Shown piece after piece: positions 14,074 to 21,970 of a DNA stretch of 30,300 bases. The notes under the pieces were generated by a model. That model had not been told where the DNA came from. It saw only the letters and a program-made list of their open reading frames with translations, and made no database searches. Within the stretch, counting starts at the first letter, position 1. Each line of letters opens with the position of its first letter. The stretch is from JBFMAE01 sp040756085 (GTDB taxonomy: Bacteria > Desulfobacterota > BSN033 > UBA1163). Both the position numbers and the translations under genes were made by a program. The stretch covers positions 1-30,300 of the forward strand of contig JBFMAE010000211.1 of assembly GCA_040756085.1 (NCBI GenBank), given 5' to 3'.

Positions 14074-14643
14074 TTAGCCTTCTTTCTCCCAATAGAGAAG
14101 TTTCTTGATTCTTTCCAGCAATATGGAGCGGACATTCGGGTTCTTGATCTTATTCACCTCTTTCCACTCTCTCCAGTCTCCCAATAGATCATAATACAGA
14201 TTGGCGCACGCCTTTTGATAGAAAACTTTAGAATTGGGATTCACTTTTTGGACGCAGGTTTGAAGCTCTCTAAAAATCCGATCCCTTTCTCCTTCGTCTT
14301 CGATGTGAAACATGAGAACTTTCGAAGACTTTGAGGATTGGCTCGAACCAAATTTCCCTTTCACATAGTGATCTCCAAGAAAATTCTCTTCGTATTCTCT
14401 TAAAACCTCCAGGCACTCTTCTCTATCCTTAAGGACAGCAACCACTTTCCAGCATTGATAAGCCTCCTTCAATTCAATCTCTTCTTTCCCGGATTGCAAT
14501 TGCTGATAGAGATTGGTAATGCAAGGGACACATCGCCCGTAAATATTTCGCTTCATAACCCTCAGGTTCGGATCGCTCTCAAAACTGACCCAGTTATCCC
14601 TGGAGTTTCTCCAGAACCTCTTGTCGAGAAAAATTTTTTTCAT
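14074..14643 (-). CDS. Hypothetical protein, 189 aa
   Basis: Not recognised. The protein is hydrophilic and highly charged, with no signal peptide or membrane segment. Its N-terminal third holds a GRCVPC motif (about residues 37-42) and scattered single cysteines (CWKVV, ECLEV, TCVQKV, KACANLYY). It is convergent with the selenoprotein operon and divergent from the broken third Tm-1-like gene. The ribosome site is weak (AAGAAAG). The conserved-looking CxxC suggests a real gene, but only codon-like composition and the absence of overlap support it. Confidence 0.6.
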   Translation of the reverse strand: MKKIFLDKRFWRNSRDNWVSFESDPNLRVMKRNIYGRCVPCITNLYQQLQSGKEEIELKEAYQCWKVVAVLKDREECLEVLREYEENFLGDHYVKGKFGSSQSSKSSKVLMFHIEDEGERDRIFRELQTCVQKVNPNSKVFYQKACANLYYDLLGDWREWKEVNKIKNPNVRSILLERIKKLLYWEKEG

Positions 14644-14735
14644 CTTTCTTATTTCGATCCAATGTTATTTATCTTGATCCCCTTAATAAATTATCATACC
14701 ATAACTCAAAACAGAACCCAATGGAGGGCTTCATC

Positions 14736-15918
14736 TTGAAAAAAACTATCGTCATCATATCAACATTAGATACGAAAGGTTCCGAAGCTGCTTTTTTAAA
14801 AAACCTCATCCAAGAAAGAGGCCATCGGGTCATCCTTTTGGACACCAACACTGGCGGTGAACCCTCGATCCTTCCTGACATTGCAGCAAGAGAGGTGGCA
14901 AAAGCAGGGGGAGGGAATATTGAAGAGATCAGAAAGATGAAGGATACTGGAAAGGCCTACGGGATCATGATTGAAGGAGCGATTAAGAAGGTCCAGGGTC
15001 TTTTAGAAAAGGGGCAACTCGATGGAATCATCTCTTTCGGGGGAGCCAGCAATACTTCCATTGGAACGACCATCATGAAAGCTCTTCCATTTGGGATTCC
15101 CAAGGTCATGCTCTCCAGCACAGCCGCCATGCCTGCCTATGCCGGAGGATACTTCGGCACAAAGGACATCGCCATCCTTCATTCGGTGGTGGACATTGCA
15201 GGATTGAATCCACTGGTCATCGATATTTTAAAGAGGGCTGCCGGAGCGATCTGTGGAATGGTAGAAATGGGAGGGGGACTTATCTCTCTTTCGAGAACTG
15301 CCAAGAAAAAAGATTTGATCGCTATAACGGAGTTTAAATTTTCGGAAGAATGTTGTGCTCATGTGAGACATTTATTAGAAGAAAAAGGATTTGAGGTCAT
15401 CCCTTTCCATGCCCAGGGCATGGGTGACAGGGCCATGGAAGAATTGATAGGTGAGGGACTCTTTCAAGGAGTAATGGATATTGTCCCTGCAGGCGTTGGT
15501 GAAGAACTCCTCTGAGGGAATCGGGCAGCAGGTTCGAATCGTCTGGAGAGTGCCGGGCGAATGGGCATTCCTCAAACTCTTTATTCCAGATGCCTTCCGG
15601 GTCCAGGCCCGCACCACCTCTGAAGAACTGAGAGAGATTGCACGAGAAGTGGCCAGGAAATTAAATCGATCAAAAGGCCCTGTTGCCATTCTCCTTCCAT
15701 TGAAGGGATGGTCTTCTCTCGACAAGGAGGGAATGCCTCTCTATGATCCAGAGGCAGATCAGGCATTCATTCAAGAGTTAAAAGTCCATCTCAACACAAA
15801 GATCCCCATCGTTGAACTCGACCTCCATCTCAACACCTGCGAATTCGCCGAGGAAACGGTGAACCATTTTCTCAAAATCTACGAGGAATATAAACGTGGA
15901 AGAGAAAAAGATCCTTAA
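14736..15918 (+). pseudogene. Tm-1-like (UPF0261) gene, copy 3, disrupted
   Basis: This frame begins with KKTIVIISTLDTKGSEAAF and is clearly a third UPF0261 copy. The start is best taken as TTG 14736, eight bases after GGAGG; ATG 14721 is in frame upstream. At 15514 a TGA interrupts the frame exactly where both other copies have Gly (GGNRAAG / GGYCKG). The reading continues after it as GNRAAGSNRLESAGRMGIP. Then about 30 residues are missing and the frame shifts by one; homology resumes in the new frame with IPDAFRVQARTTSEEL to KKGW-like LKGWSSLDKEG and the normal C-terminus. One nonsense change plus an internal frame-shifting deletion indicates a decayed gene, unless the assembly is faulty. 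Its stop codon overlaps that of the converging LysR gene. Confidence 0.8.
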
Positions 15919-16832
15919 TGAGTGGAGAGGGCGGCTGGAAGGTTTAACTCCCCTTTCCGTTCCCCCACCATTTTCAGGAAGGCCTGGGCTGGAGGGGAAA
16001 GGGATTTCTCTCTGTGGTAGATGATATCCGTGAAGAAAATGATGTTCCCCTCTTCGATGGGGATGACCCTTAAGGTCCCCTTCTCCACTTCCTCTTTAAT
16101 ATCCGGTTCAAACATGAATGAAACCCCTTTGTTCTGTTTCACATAACCCACAATGAAATCCAGGCTGCTTGCTTCAATAATCACCGACGGCCAAATCCCA
16201 TATTCCTGAAATTTCCTCAAAATGGCCGCTCTCGAACCCGATCCCTTTTCTCTCAAAATCACGGGTTCACCACTCAACTCTCTCAGGGAGATGCTCTTCC
16301 TCTGGGAGAACCTGTGTTCGGGTGAGGCAACCAGAACAAATTCTACTGTAGAGAAAAAGAGTGATTTGATTTTTCGATCGAGGTTAAGCTGGGAGATAAA
16401 GGCCAGTTCATTCTTCATCTCGAGAACACTTCTGGCCATATCCTCAGAATTCCCTTCATCCAAAATGACTTTGATCCGAGGGAATCTGCCCTGAAACTCG
16501 GAAAGCAAGGAAGGCATAATGTAGCGCGCATAATTTTTCGTTGTTCCAATTCGGAGGGTCCCTCTCATCAGTTTCTTGAAGTCCCTCATCTTCTCGTTGG
16601 CCTCGTTTGCAAGATCGAAAATCTTCTCGGCGTATTGGAAGAGGAGTTCTCCCGCTTCATTTAATTGCACTCTTTTCCCTACTTGTTGAATGAGTTTCAA
16701 ATTCAACGATTTTTCTAAAGACTTGACCTGGATGGTAATGGCAGGCTGAGTGACATTCAACTCCTCTGCCGCTCGAGTGAAACTCTTCCTTTTTACAACC
16801 AAATAGAAGGCCTCTAATTGCTTAAGGTTCAA
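15915..16832 (-). CDS. LysR-family transcriptional regulator 2
   Basis: A 305-aa LysR-type regulator with the helix-turn-helix region AFYLVVKRKSFTRAAEELNVTQPAITIQVKSLE (about residues 8-41) and an effector domain starting at LRIGTTKNYARYIMPSLL. It is a paralogue of regulator 1 (TTKNYARYIMPSLL versus TTESYSKCLMPKLL), so both may sense related compounds. Convergent overlap of stop codons with the broken Tm-1-like gene is 3 nt. It diverges from the FAD oxidoreductase gene at 17117, the likely target, across a 284-bp region with a 6-bp-armed inverted repeat. Confidence 0.93.
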   Translation of the reverse strand: MNLKQLEAFYLVVKRKSFTRAAEELNVTQPAITIQVKSLEKSLNLKLIQQVGKRVQLNEAGELLFQYAEKIFDLANEANEKMRDFKKLMRGTLRIGTTKNYARYIMPSLLSEFQGRFPRIKVILDEGNSEDMARSVLEMKNELAFISQLNLDRKIKSLFFSTVEFVLVASPEHRFSQRKSISLRELSGEPVILREKGSGSRAAILRKFQEYGIWPSVIIEASSLDFIVGYVKQNKGVSFMFEPDIKEEVEKGTLRVIPIEEGNIIFFTDIIYHREKSLSPPAQAFLKMVGERKGELNLPAALSTH

Positions 16833-16876
16833 AACATCCTCCTAAAAAACTTATCTACTTTCTATCCGATGGCATC

Positions 16877-16924
16877 ACCCCTCACCCTCCCCTCTCCCCC
16901 TGGGAAGAGGGGAGGGTGAGGGGT
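16877..16924. repeat. Palindromic repeat of the CCCTCACCC...GGGTGAGGG type, copy 1
   Basis: A perfect 19-bp inverted repeat (16877-16895 with 16906-16924) around a 10-nt loop. A close relative occurs at 20977-21025. Repeats of this composition are dispersed through many bacterial genomes and resemble REP-type elements. It sits just upstream of the LysR 2 start codon and could also affect transcription there. Confidence 0.8.
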
Positions 16925-16992
16925 TTCTTGTGCTTGGAATTCACAAAATTAATGGAACAAAACTCTTTGAAATAAAAGTGATTTCTTGCTTT

Positions 16993-17043
16993 CCATAAAT
17001 TTTTTTTATGGCATTATAAGAATAATTACATTGACTTGTCAAT
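16993..17043. promoter_or_regulatory. Inverted repeats in the LysR 2 / oxidoreductase intergenic region
   Basis: Two palindromes stand here: CCATAAA-N5-TTTATGG (16993-17011) and ATTGAC-TT-GTCAAT (17030-17043). They lie about 75-125 bp ahead of the oxidoreductase start and are natural candidates for the binding site of the divergent LysR protein. A TATTAT box at 17061 may be a -10, but no well-spaced -35 is evident. Confidence 0.4.
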
Positions 17044-17116
17044 ATTGAAAAAAGTATTTCTATTATACTCTACTTTTTAGATATGGAAAATCATCATTAG
17101 GAAAGGAGAGAGAATT

Positions 17117-18733
17117 ATGCCCCCATATGATGGCATTATTATTGGTGGTGGACCCAATGGACTTACCTTAGGGTGTTATTTAGCCAAAGCAGGGCTTAAG
17201 ATTCTGATCCTCGAGAAGAGATATGAGATGGGGGGAGGTCTCTGCTCTGAGATGATCACCATCCCAGGCTTTATCCACAATACCCACGCCATCTACCATC
17301 CCATGGTGGATTACGCCCCGGTCTTTCCAGATCTCCAATTGGATCAAACTTATGATCTAAAATATATCCATCCCGAGGTCGTCATGGCCATGCCTTTCTC
17401 AGATGGAAGGAGTCTCTGTATCTATTCTGATGTCGAAAAAACCTGTGCGTCATTTGCACAATTTTCCAAGAAAGATGCCGATACTTACCGAGAGACCTAT
17501 GAACGGTTTAAACGCTATACCGATGCCTTTCTTGCACCTGCGACCTATGTGATGGCCAAGCCAGCCTTTGAGCAGGTGGTTAAACTCCATTCCAGCCCTC
17601 TGGGTCAGGAGGTCAGTGCCCTTTCTGAAAAGAAACCGATCGATATTATCCACAGTATTTTTGAAAATAATCAAATCAGGACATTAATTCTCTATGCCAC
17701 CTGTATGTGGGGATTAGATTATGATCTTGAGGGACTGGGTTATCTTGTCCCCCTCATGATTAATCGGGCTTCGAACTACCGCCTCTGTGTGGGGGGGTCT
17801 CACCATATGGCTAATCTGATGTCCAAATTCTTTTACAGAAATGGAGGAATGATACTAGGAAGTCAAATTATTAAGAGGATCATTGTGGAGAAAGGTGTTG
17901 CAAAAGGTGTTGAATTAGAGGATGGGACCGTCTACGAGGTCACAAAATTTGTTGCCTCAAGCATTGATCATCACCAGACTTTCCTCAAATATATCGGGGA
18001 AAAGGATCTCCCAAAAGATCTTGTGACGCGGACAAAGGACTGGAAGTGGGAAAAGTGGTCACTCTTCGATATCCATCTGGCCCTTTTCAATCCACCCCAG
18101 TTCACGGCTGCCTCCTCGAACCCCGACCTCGCTAATGCTTTTATCTATGTGGTCGGTTTTGAGACAGAGGAGAATCTGATTGAGCATTTTAAAGCCTTGA
18201 AAAATGGGGAGCTCAAGCCATCTGGATTCAACTGCTGTTTTCCCACACTCTTTGACCCTTCAGAGGCACCCCCTGGAAGGCATATAGGCCTGATTTCGGA
18301 ACATGCGCCCTACCGTTTGAAGGATGGAGGTCCCGAGAAATGGTATAAAATCCGTCCAGAACACGCCAGACAAAACATCGATATACTCAAGAAGTATGCT
18401 CCTAATATGACAGATGAAAACATCCTCTGGACTTACATCGCTTCCCCTCTCGACATCGAAAACAAATTCTCTGATATGGTGGAAGGATCGATCAAACAGG
18501 GCGGCTATCTACCCCTCCAAATGGGGTTTCTAAGACCTAACGAATTATGTTCTCAGTACGCAACTCCGATTAAAAACCTCTATCTTTGCGGAGCCTGCAC
18601 CTTTCCTGGAGGATTGGTCACCTACGGCCCGGGATATAATGCGGCCAATCGGATTGCAGAAGATCTCGGGATCCAAAAGTGGTGGAAAGAACCCGAGATC
18701 GTGACTCAAGCAAAGGCAAAAGGTCTCTTATAG
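17117..18733 (+). CDS. FAD-dependent oxidoreductase, phytoene desaturase (CrtI)-like, 1
   Basis: A 538-aa flavoprotein of the CrtI/amine-oxidase-like superfamily. The N-terminal Rossmann motif IIIGGGPNGLTLGCYLAKAGLKILILEK binds the ADP part of FAD and is followed by GGGLCSE. The C-terminus has the FAD-closing motif NLYLCGACTFPGGLVTYGPGYNAANRIAEDL. Length is normal. It starts at ATG after GGAAAGGAG. It is paralogous to the gene at 19148 and separated from it only by an 86-aa gene, so the two may form one enzyme or act in sequence. Carotenoid genes are absent, so the substrate is probably another unsaturated compound of the pathway. Confidence 0.88.
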   Translation: MPPYDGIIIGGGPNGLTLGCYLAKAGLKILILEKRYEMGGGLCSEMITIPGFIHNTHAIYHPMVDYAPVFPDLQLDQTYDLKYIHPEVVMAMPFSDGRSLCIYSDVEKTCASFAQFSKKDADTYRETYERFKRYTDAFLAPATYVMAKPAFEQVVKLHSSPLGQEVSALSEKKPIDIIHSIFENNQIRTLILYATCMWGLDYDLEGLGYLVPLMINRASNYRLCVGGSHHMANLMSKFFYRNGGMILGSQIIKRIIVEKGVAKGVELEDGTVYEVTKFVASSIDHHQTFLKYIGEKDLPKDLVTRTKDWKWEKWSLFDIHLALFNPPQFTAASSNPDLANAFIYVVGFETEENLIEHFKALKNGELKPSGFNCCFPTLFDPSEAPPGRHIGLISEHAPYRLKDGGPEKWYKIRPEHARQNIDILKKYAPNMTDENILWTYIASPLDIENKFSDMVEGSIKQGGYLPLQMGFLRPNELCSQYATPIKNLYLCGACTFPGGLVTYGPGYNAANRIAEDLGIQKWWKEPEIVTQAKAKGLL

Positions 18734-18743
18734 GAGGTTCATC

Positions 18744-19004
18744 ATGAAAGTCAATTCAACAGGGTTGGGCCAGACCACTATGGTTGCGGCCTTCACTCAA
18801 CTTTTCAAAGATCCAGATGGAGGGGATACCCTGAAATTGAGAATCGAATCTTCAGAACCCATCCATTGGGTGATCACTGCCACTCTGGAAGGAGCGGATC
18901 TGAGGAACTTCATGAAGCTCCTCTTAAAACCCTCCACCCTTTATTACACCATCTCATTAATGATGAAGAAGAGAGCTCTGAAAAAAGATTCTAAGCTCTC
19001 TTGA
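18744..19004 (+). CDS. Hypothetical protein, 86 aa, between two oxidoreductases
   Basis: I do not recognise this small protein. It starts at ATG behind AGGAGG only 10 bp after the upstream oxidoreductase stop, which supports real translation and coupling. It has SSEPIHWVITATLEGADLRNFMKLLLKP in the middle and a basic C-terminal tail (MMKKRALKKD); no cysteines, signal peptide or strong membrane segment are seen. It could be an accessory subunit of the flanking flavoproteins. Confidence 0.65.
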   Translation: MKVNSTGLGQTTMVAAFTQLFKDPDGGDTLKLRIESSEPIHWVITATLEGADLRNFMKLLLKPSTLYYTISLMMKKRALKKDSKLS

Positions 19005-19094
19005 TTGCACAGATTCAAAAGAATGATTACACAGATTCTCTTTATGTCCAATCCATTTCATATCGGTGTAATCGTTCCCTAATCTATGTAATCA

Positions 19095-19122
19095 GAGATT
19101 TCTGTACTTTTTCAGAAATCTC
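19095..19122. repeat. Dispersed hairpin repeat GATTTCTG-N8-CAGAAATC, copy 1
   Basis: A 10-bp perfect inverted repeat (19095-19104 with 19113-19122) around a T-rich 8-nt loop. An almost identical element is at 29836-29859, with the same loop except one base. Here it lies 26 bp before the second oxidoreductase and may act as an attenuating or processing hairpin. Confidence 0.7.
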
Positions 19123-19147
19123 AAGAAATAGGAAAGGAGGAAACCTC

Positions 19148-20815
19148 ATGCCAGATACCAGTTATGATGCGATTGTCATTGGTGGAGGACATCACGGGAC
19201 GATCATTGCCTGTTACTTACAACATGCAGGTCTCAAAACAGTGGTCTTCGAACGTCAACATGAATTAGGGGGAGGCGCCTGTGGTGAAGAACTTCCTTTG
19301 CCAGGATTTCTCCAGAATACATGCGCCCACTTTACCCGATTCTGGACTCATCCTGCCTATACCGATTTCAACCTGAGGGAATATGGCCTCAAATATATCT
19401 TTCCAGATCAGAATGAGGGAATGGTCTATCCAGATGAAACCTGTTTTGTCGGCTATTCGGCCTGGAGGGTCGTCGATCCCATGACGGGAAAAGAAGAGCT
19501 CTCAAATGAAAATGTGAAGAAGACCTATAACGAGATTGCTCGTTTCTCCAAAACCGACGCAGAGACTTATCTCGACATCCTCGGAAAATATCAGAGAAAG
19601 TGGAGGGCTGCATTTCGAGAATATCGTTATAGTCCTCCCACTCCCTGGGGAGTCAAGAATGCCCTTGAAAGACTCTGCGACGATCCTGTGGATGGAATTG
19701 ATCCCGTCTATCAATTCATGACAGGTTCCCAGATCGCCAAAGATCTTTTCGAAAGCCCTGAGCTTCAGTGCCTCTTTATGAGGGCTATTGAAACTTCCAC
19801 AGGCTGCTTCCCTGGCGATGTGATTGGCCTCTATGTTTTTGTCCATGTCATAGCCCTCACCCTTTCTTTAGAATCTGTCTCCATTGTGATTGGCGGAACC
19901 CACACCATCACTCACGCCCTCCAGAGGGCCTTCAGTGCCATGGGAGGGGAGTTCTGTGTCGAGACAGAGGTGGATAAAATTATCGTTGAGAATGGAAGGG
20001 CCAAAGGGGTTAAATTGTCGAATGGAATGGAGGTTGAAGCAAAACAGCTGGTAGTCAGTGATTTGGGAATGCCCCAGACGATCTTCAGACTTTTGGGAGA
20101 GAATTATGTGACGCCAAAGGTTGCCAGGCGAATTCGAAACATTCGGTATGACCGCTCACAGATTTACTGGGGAAATATGGCCATGCATGAACTTCCCAAA
20201 TATAAAGCCACCTCCTTCAATTCTGATATCGGAAGTCAACCCCGGCTTTATATGGGAGATAAAGATCCCGAATACCTCTCCTGGAAATATCAGGCGGACA
20301 TCTTTACCAAGGGGTTTCCTGAAAAGTGGTACATGCTTGCTGCCCCAGACTCGATCTGGGATAAAACCCGAGCACCAGCAGGAAAACACACCATTTTAGT
20401 TGAAGAATTTGCTCCTCCCTTACACCTCTTCTCTGAGAGACAATGGCTCAAAATGAAGAAAGAGGTGGAGGATTTGATGTTGAAGCAGTGGAAGATCTAT
20501 GCCCCCAACATGACTCGTGACAATGTCATTGAAGCGTTCATCACCACCCCTTATGATACGGTCATGCGAAACATCGACATGCTGGAAGGGGGATGGGCAG
20601 AGGGGGCTATGTTTGCTTCCCAAGCCGATCGATTCAGACCCATTCCGGACCTTTCGGGCTATCGACTCCCATTTCTTAACAATATGTATATTTGTTCTTC
20701 CAACATGCATTCCGGGGGCGGCATTGCTCGAGGTTCGAGTTATAACTGCTTTAAGGTCATCGCAGAAGATTTAAAACTTGAGAAAATCTGGGAGAAGAAA
20801 GGGAGACCCTATTAG
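19148..20815 (+). CDS. FAD-dependent oxidoreductase, phytoene desaturase (CrtI)-like, 2
   Basis: A 555-aa paralogue of the gene at 17117. It opens with YDAIVIGGGHHGTIIACYLQHAGLKTVVFERQHELGGG, the FAD-binding beta-alpha-beta fold, and closes with NMYICSSNMHSGGGIARGSSYNCFKVIAEDL. The start was set at ATG 19148 behind AAAGGAGG; the frame is open upstream for 49 codons but that part overlaps a dispersed hairpin and lacks similarity to the paralogue. HH replaces the PN of the other copy in the glycine-rich loop. Substrate unknown; it probably shares an operon with the 86-aa protein and oxidoreductase 1. Confidence 0.88.
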   Translation: MPDTSYDAIVIGGGHHGTIIACYLQHAGLKTVVFERQHELGGGACGEELPLPGFLQNTCAHFTRFWTHPAYTDFNLREYGLKYIFPDQNEGMVYPDETCFVGYSAWRVVDPMTGKEELSNENVKKTYNEIARFSKTDAETYLDILGKYQRKWRAAFREYRYSPPTPWGVKNALERLCDDPVDGIDPVYQFMTGSQIAKDLFESPELQCLFMRAIETSTGCFPGDVIGLYVFVHVIALTLSLESVSIVIGGTHTITHALQRAFSAMGGEFCVETEVDKIIVENGRAKGVKLSNGMEVEAKQLVVSDLGMPQTIFRLLGENYVTPKVARRIRNIRYDRSQIYWGNMAMHELPKYKATSFNSDIGSQPRLYMGDKDPEYLSWKYQADIFTKGFPEKWYMLAAPDSIWDKTRAPAGKHTILVEEFAPPLHLFSERQWLKMKKEVEDLMLKQWKIYAPNMTRDNVIEAFITTPYDTVMRNIDMLEGGWAEGAMFASQADRFRPIPDLSGYRLPFLNNMYICSSNMHSGGGIARGSSYNCFKVIAEDLKLEKIWEKKGRPY

Positions 20816-20816
20816 A

Positions 20817-20850
20817 GAATAACCAAATTCCAAGCCTACCGCAGGCAGGC
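20817..20850. repeat. AATAACCAAATTCCAAGC repeat, copy 1
   Basis: The sequence at 20818-20835 recurs at 27116-27133; each copy is followed within about 10-75 bp by a GCAGGCAGG core. The copy here lacks a clear right arm. See the fuller palindromic copy near 27116. Confidence 0.6.
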
Positions 20851-20976
20851 CAATACCCAAATAATCACCAAATCTCAATGGCCCAAACTGAATCCGACTT
20901 TCCTTTGGGTCATTCGGAAATTGGATTCCCATATGGTTAAATCTGAGAATTTTCTTCTAATCTCGCGAAACGCGGA

Positions 20977-21025
20977 CCCCCTCACCCCCTCCCTCTCCCC
21001 AAGGGGAGAGGGGAAGGGTGAGGGG
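20977..21025. repeat. Palindromic repeat of the CCCTCACCC...GGGTGAGGG type, copy 2
   Basis: Arms 20977-21000 and 21003-21025 are complementary with about two mismatches or bulges and almost no loop. The element closely resembles that at 16877-16924. It may also stop transcripts leaving oxidoreductase 2, though no T-tract follows. Confidence 0.75.
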
Positions 21026-21144
21026 AAATTTCAAATATTTTTGGCTAGAGCTTATTTGGGATTTGATTATTGGAATTTCCGACTGAGTTAGCTTGTGGGA
21101 CAAGGCTTCAGGCTCGCAACAAGCTTGTCGGGAAAGGGAGAGAG

Positions 21145-21897
21145 ATGAGACTAAGAGATAAAGTCGCTATTGTGACGGGGGCTGCTAAGGGTCTGGGAAG
21201 AGAATTTTCCATTGGGATGGCAAAAGAAGGGGCCAAGATCATGGCAGTCACCCGTAAGGATCTTATCAATCTGGAGAAGACCGTAAAGGAGATTCAAGCC
21301 TTGGGTGGAGTGGCAAAAGCTCTCCAGGCCGATGTCTCCATTGAAAAGGATGCCTTCAAGATCGCCGATGGGACATTTAAATCCTTCGGAAGGATCGATA
21401 TCTTAGTCAATTGTGCAGCCATCTACGATGGATTGGTTAGAAAATCTTTCAACGAGGTAGATCCCAACGAATGGGATCAGGTGATGGCCGTAAATGTTAA
21501 AGGCCCATGGCTCTGCACAAGGGCTGTATTTCCTTACATGAAACAGCAAGGGAAGGGGAAAATTGTCAATCTCTCTTCCGAAGTCTTCTTCACAGGATCC
21601 CATGGTTTTATCCACTATGTGGCTTCAAAGGGAGGGGTGATCGGATTAACCCGGGCCCTTGCCATTGAATTGGGACCTTACAACATTAACATCAATGCCA
21701 TTGCACCAGGATTTACAGATACGGAGGCAAGCCGCCATCTCGCTGATGTCACTAAATACGATGTTTCTCGAACCCCTTTGAGGAGACTGGAACAACCTAA
21801 TGATCTTCTTGGTGCGGTCATTTTCCTTACATCGGATGAAAGCGATTTCATTACTGGGCAAACCCTTTTAGTGGACGGTGGAAGGGCGATGCACTGA
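21145..21897 (+). CDS. Short-chain dehydrogenase/reductase, FabG-like
   Basis: A 250-aa classical SDR that oxidises or reduces a hydroxyl/keto group with NAD(P). It has the cofactor motif VTGAAKGLGREF at residues 10-21, the NCAA motif (NAG-type) near 90, catalytic Ser in VNLSSEVFF, YVASKGG as the Tyr-x-x-x-Lys pair, the NAIAPGFTDT motif, and the C-terminal SDFITGQTLLVDGG. The start is the ATG after GGGAGAG; longer in-frame starts add an unconserved leader. The 3' end and following spacer are duplicated beyond the next gene (23821-23904). It lies 73 bp before the aldehyde oxidoreductase gene. Confidence 0.93.
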   Translation: MRLRDKVAIVTGAAKGLGREFSIGMAKEGAKIMAVTRKDLINLEKTVKEIQALGGVAKALQADVSIEKDAFKIADGTFKSFGRIDILVNCAAIYDGLVRKSFNEVDPNEWDQVMAVNVKGPWLCTRAVFPYMKQQGKGKIVNLSSEVFFTGSHGFIHYVASKGGVIGLTRALAIELGPYNININAIAPGFTDTEASRHLADVTKYDVSRTPLRRLEQPNDLLGAVIFLTSDESDFITGQTLLVDGGRAMH

Positions 21898-21970
21898 ATA
21901 TTGTCCCATTGGGATTCAGCCTTGGAAACATTAATACAAACCATCTCTGACTTATAATAAGGAAGAAGCC

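Larger units (their letters stand above)
20816..21144. other. Repeat-rich intergenic region
   Basis: This 329-bp gap holds no gene. It begins with a copy of the AATAACCAAATTCCAAGC repeat, which is followed by GCAGGCAGG, and contains the second CCCTCACCC-type palindrome. The stretch after the palindrome leads to the short-chain dehydrogenase start without an evident promoter. Confidence 0.6.

Noticed and set aside
15514..15516. Selenocysteine reading of the TGA in the third Tm-1-like gene
   Set aside because: Both paralogues have Gly, not Cys, at this position, and a frame-shifting deletion follows shortly after, so a pseudogene explains it better.
16877..16924. Rho-independent terminator
   Set aside because: The hairpin lies upstream of both divergent genes and lacks a T-tract; it matches a repeat found again at 20977.
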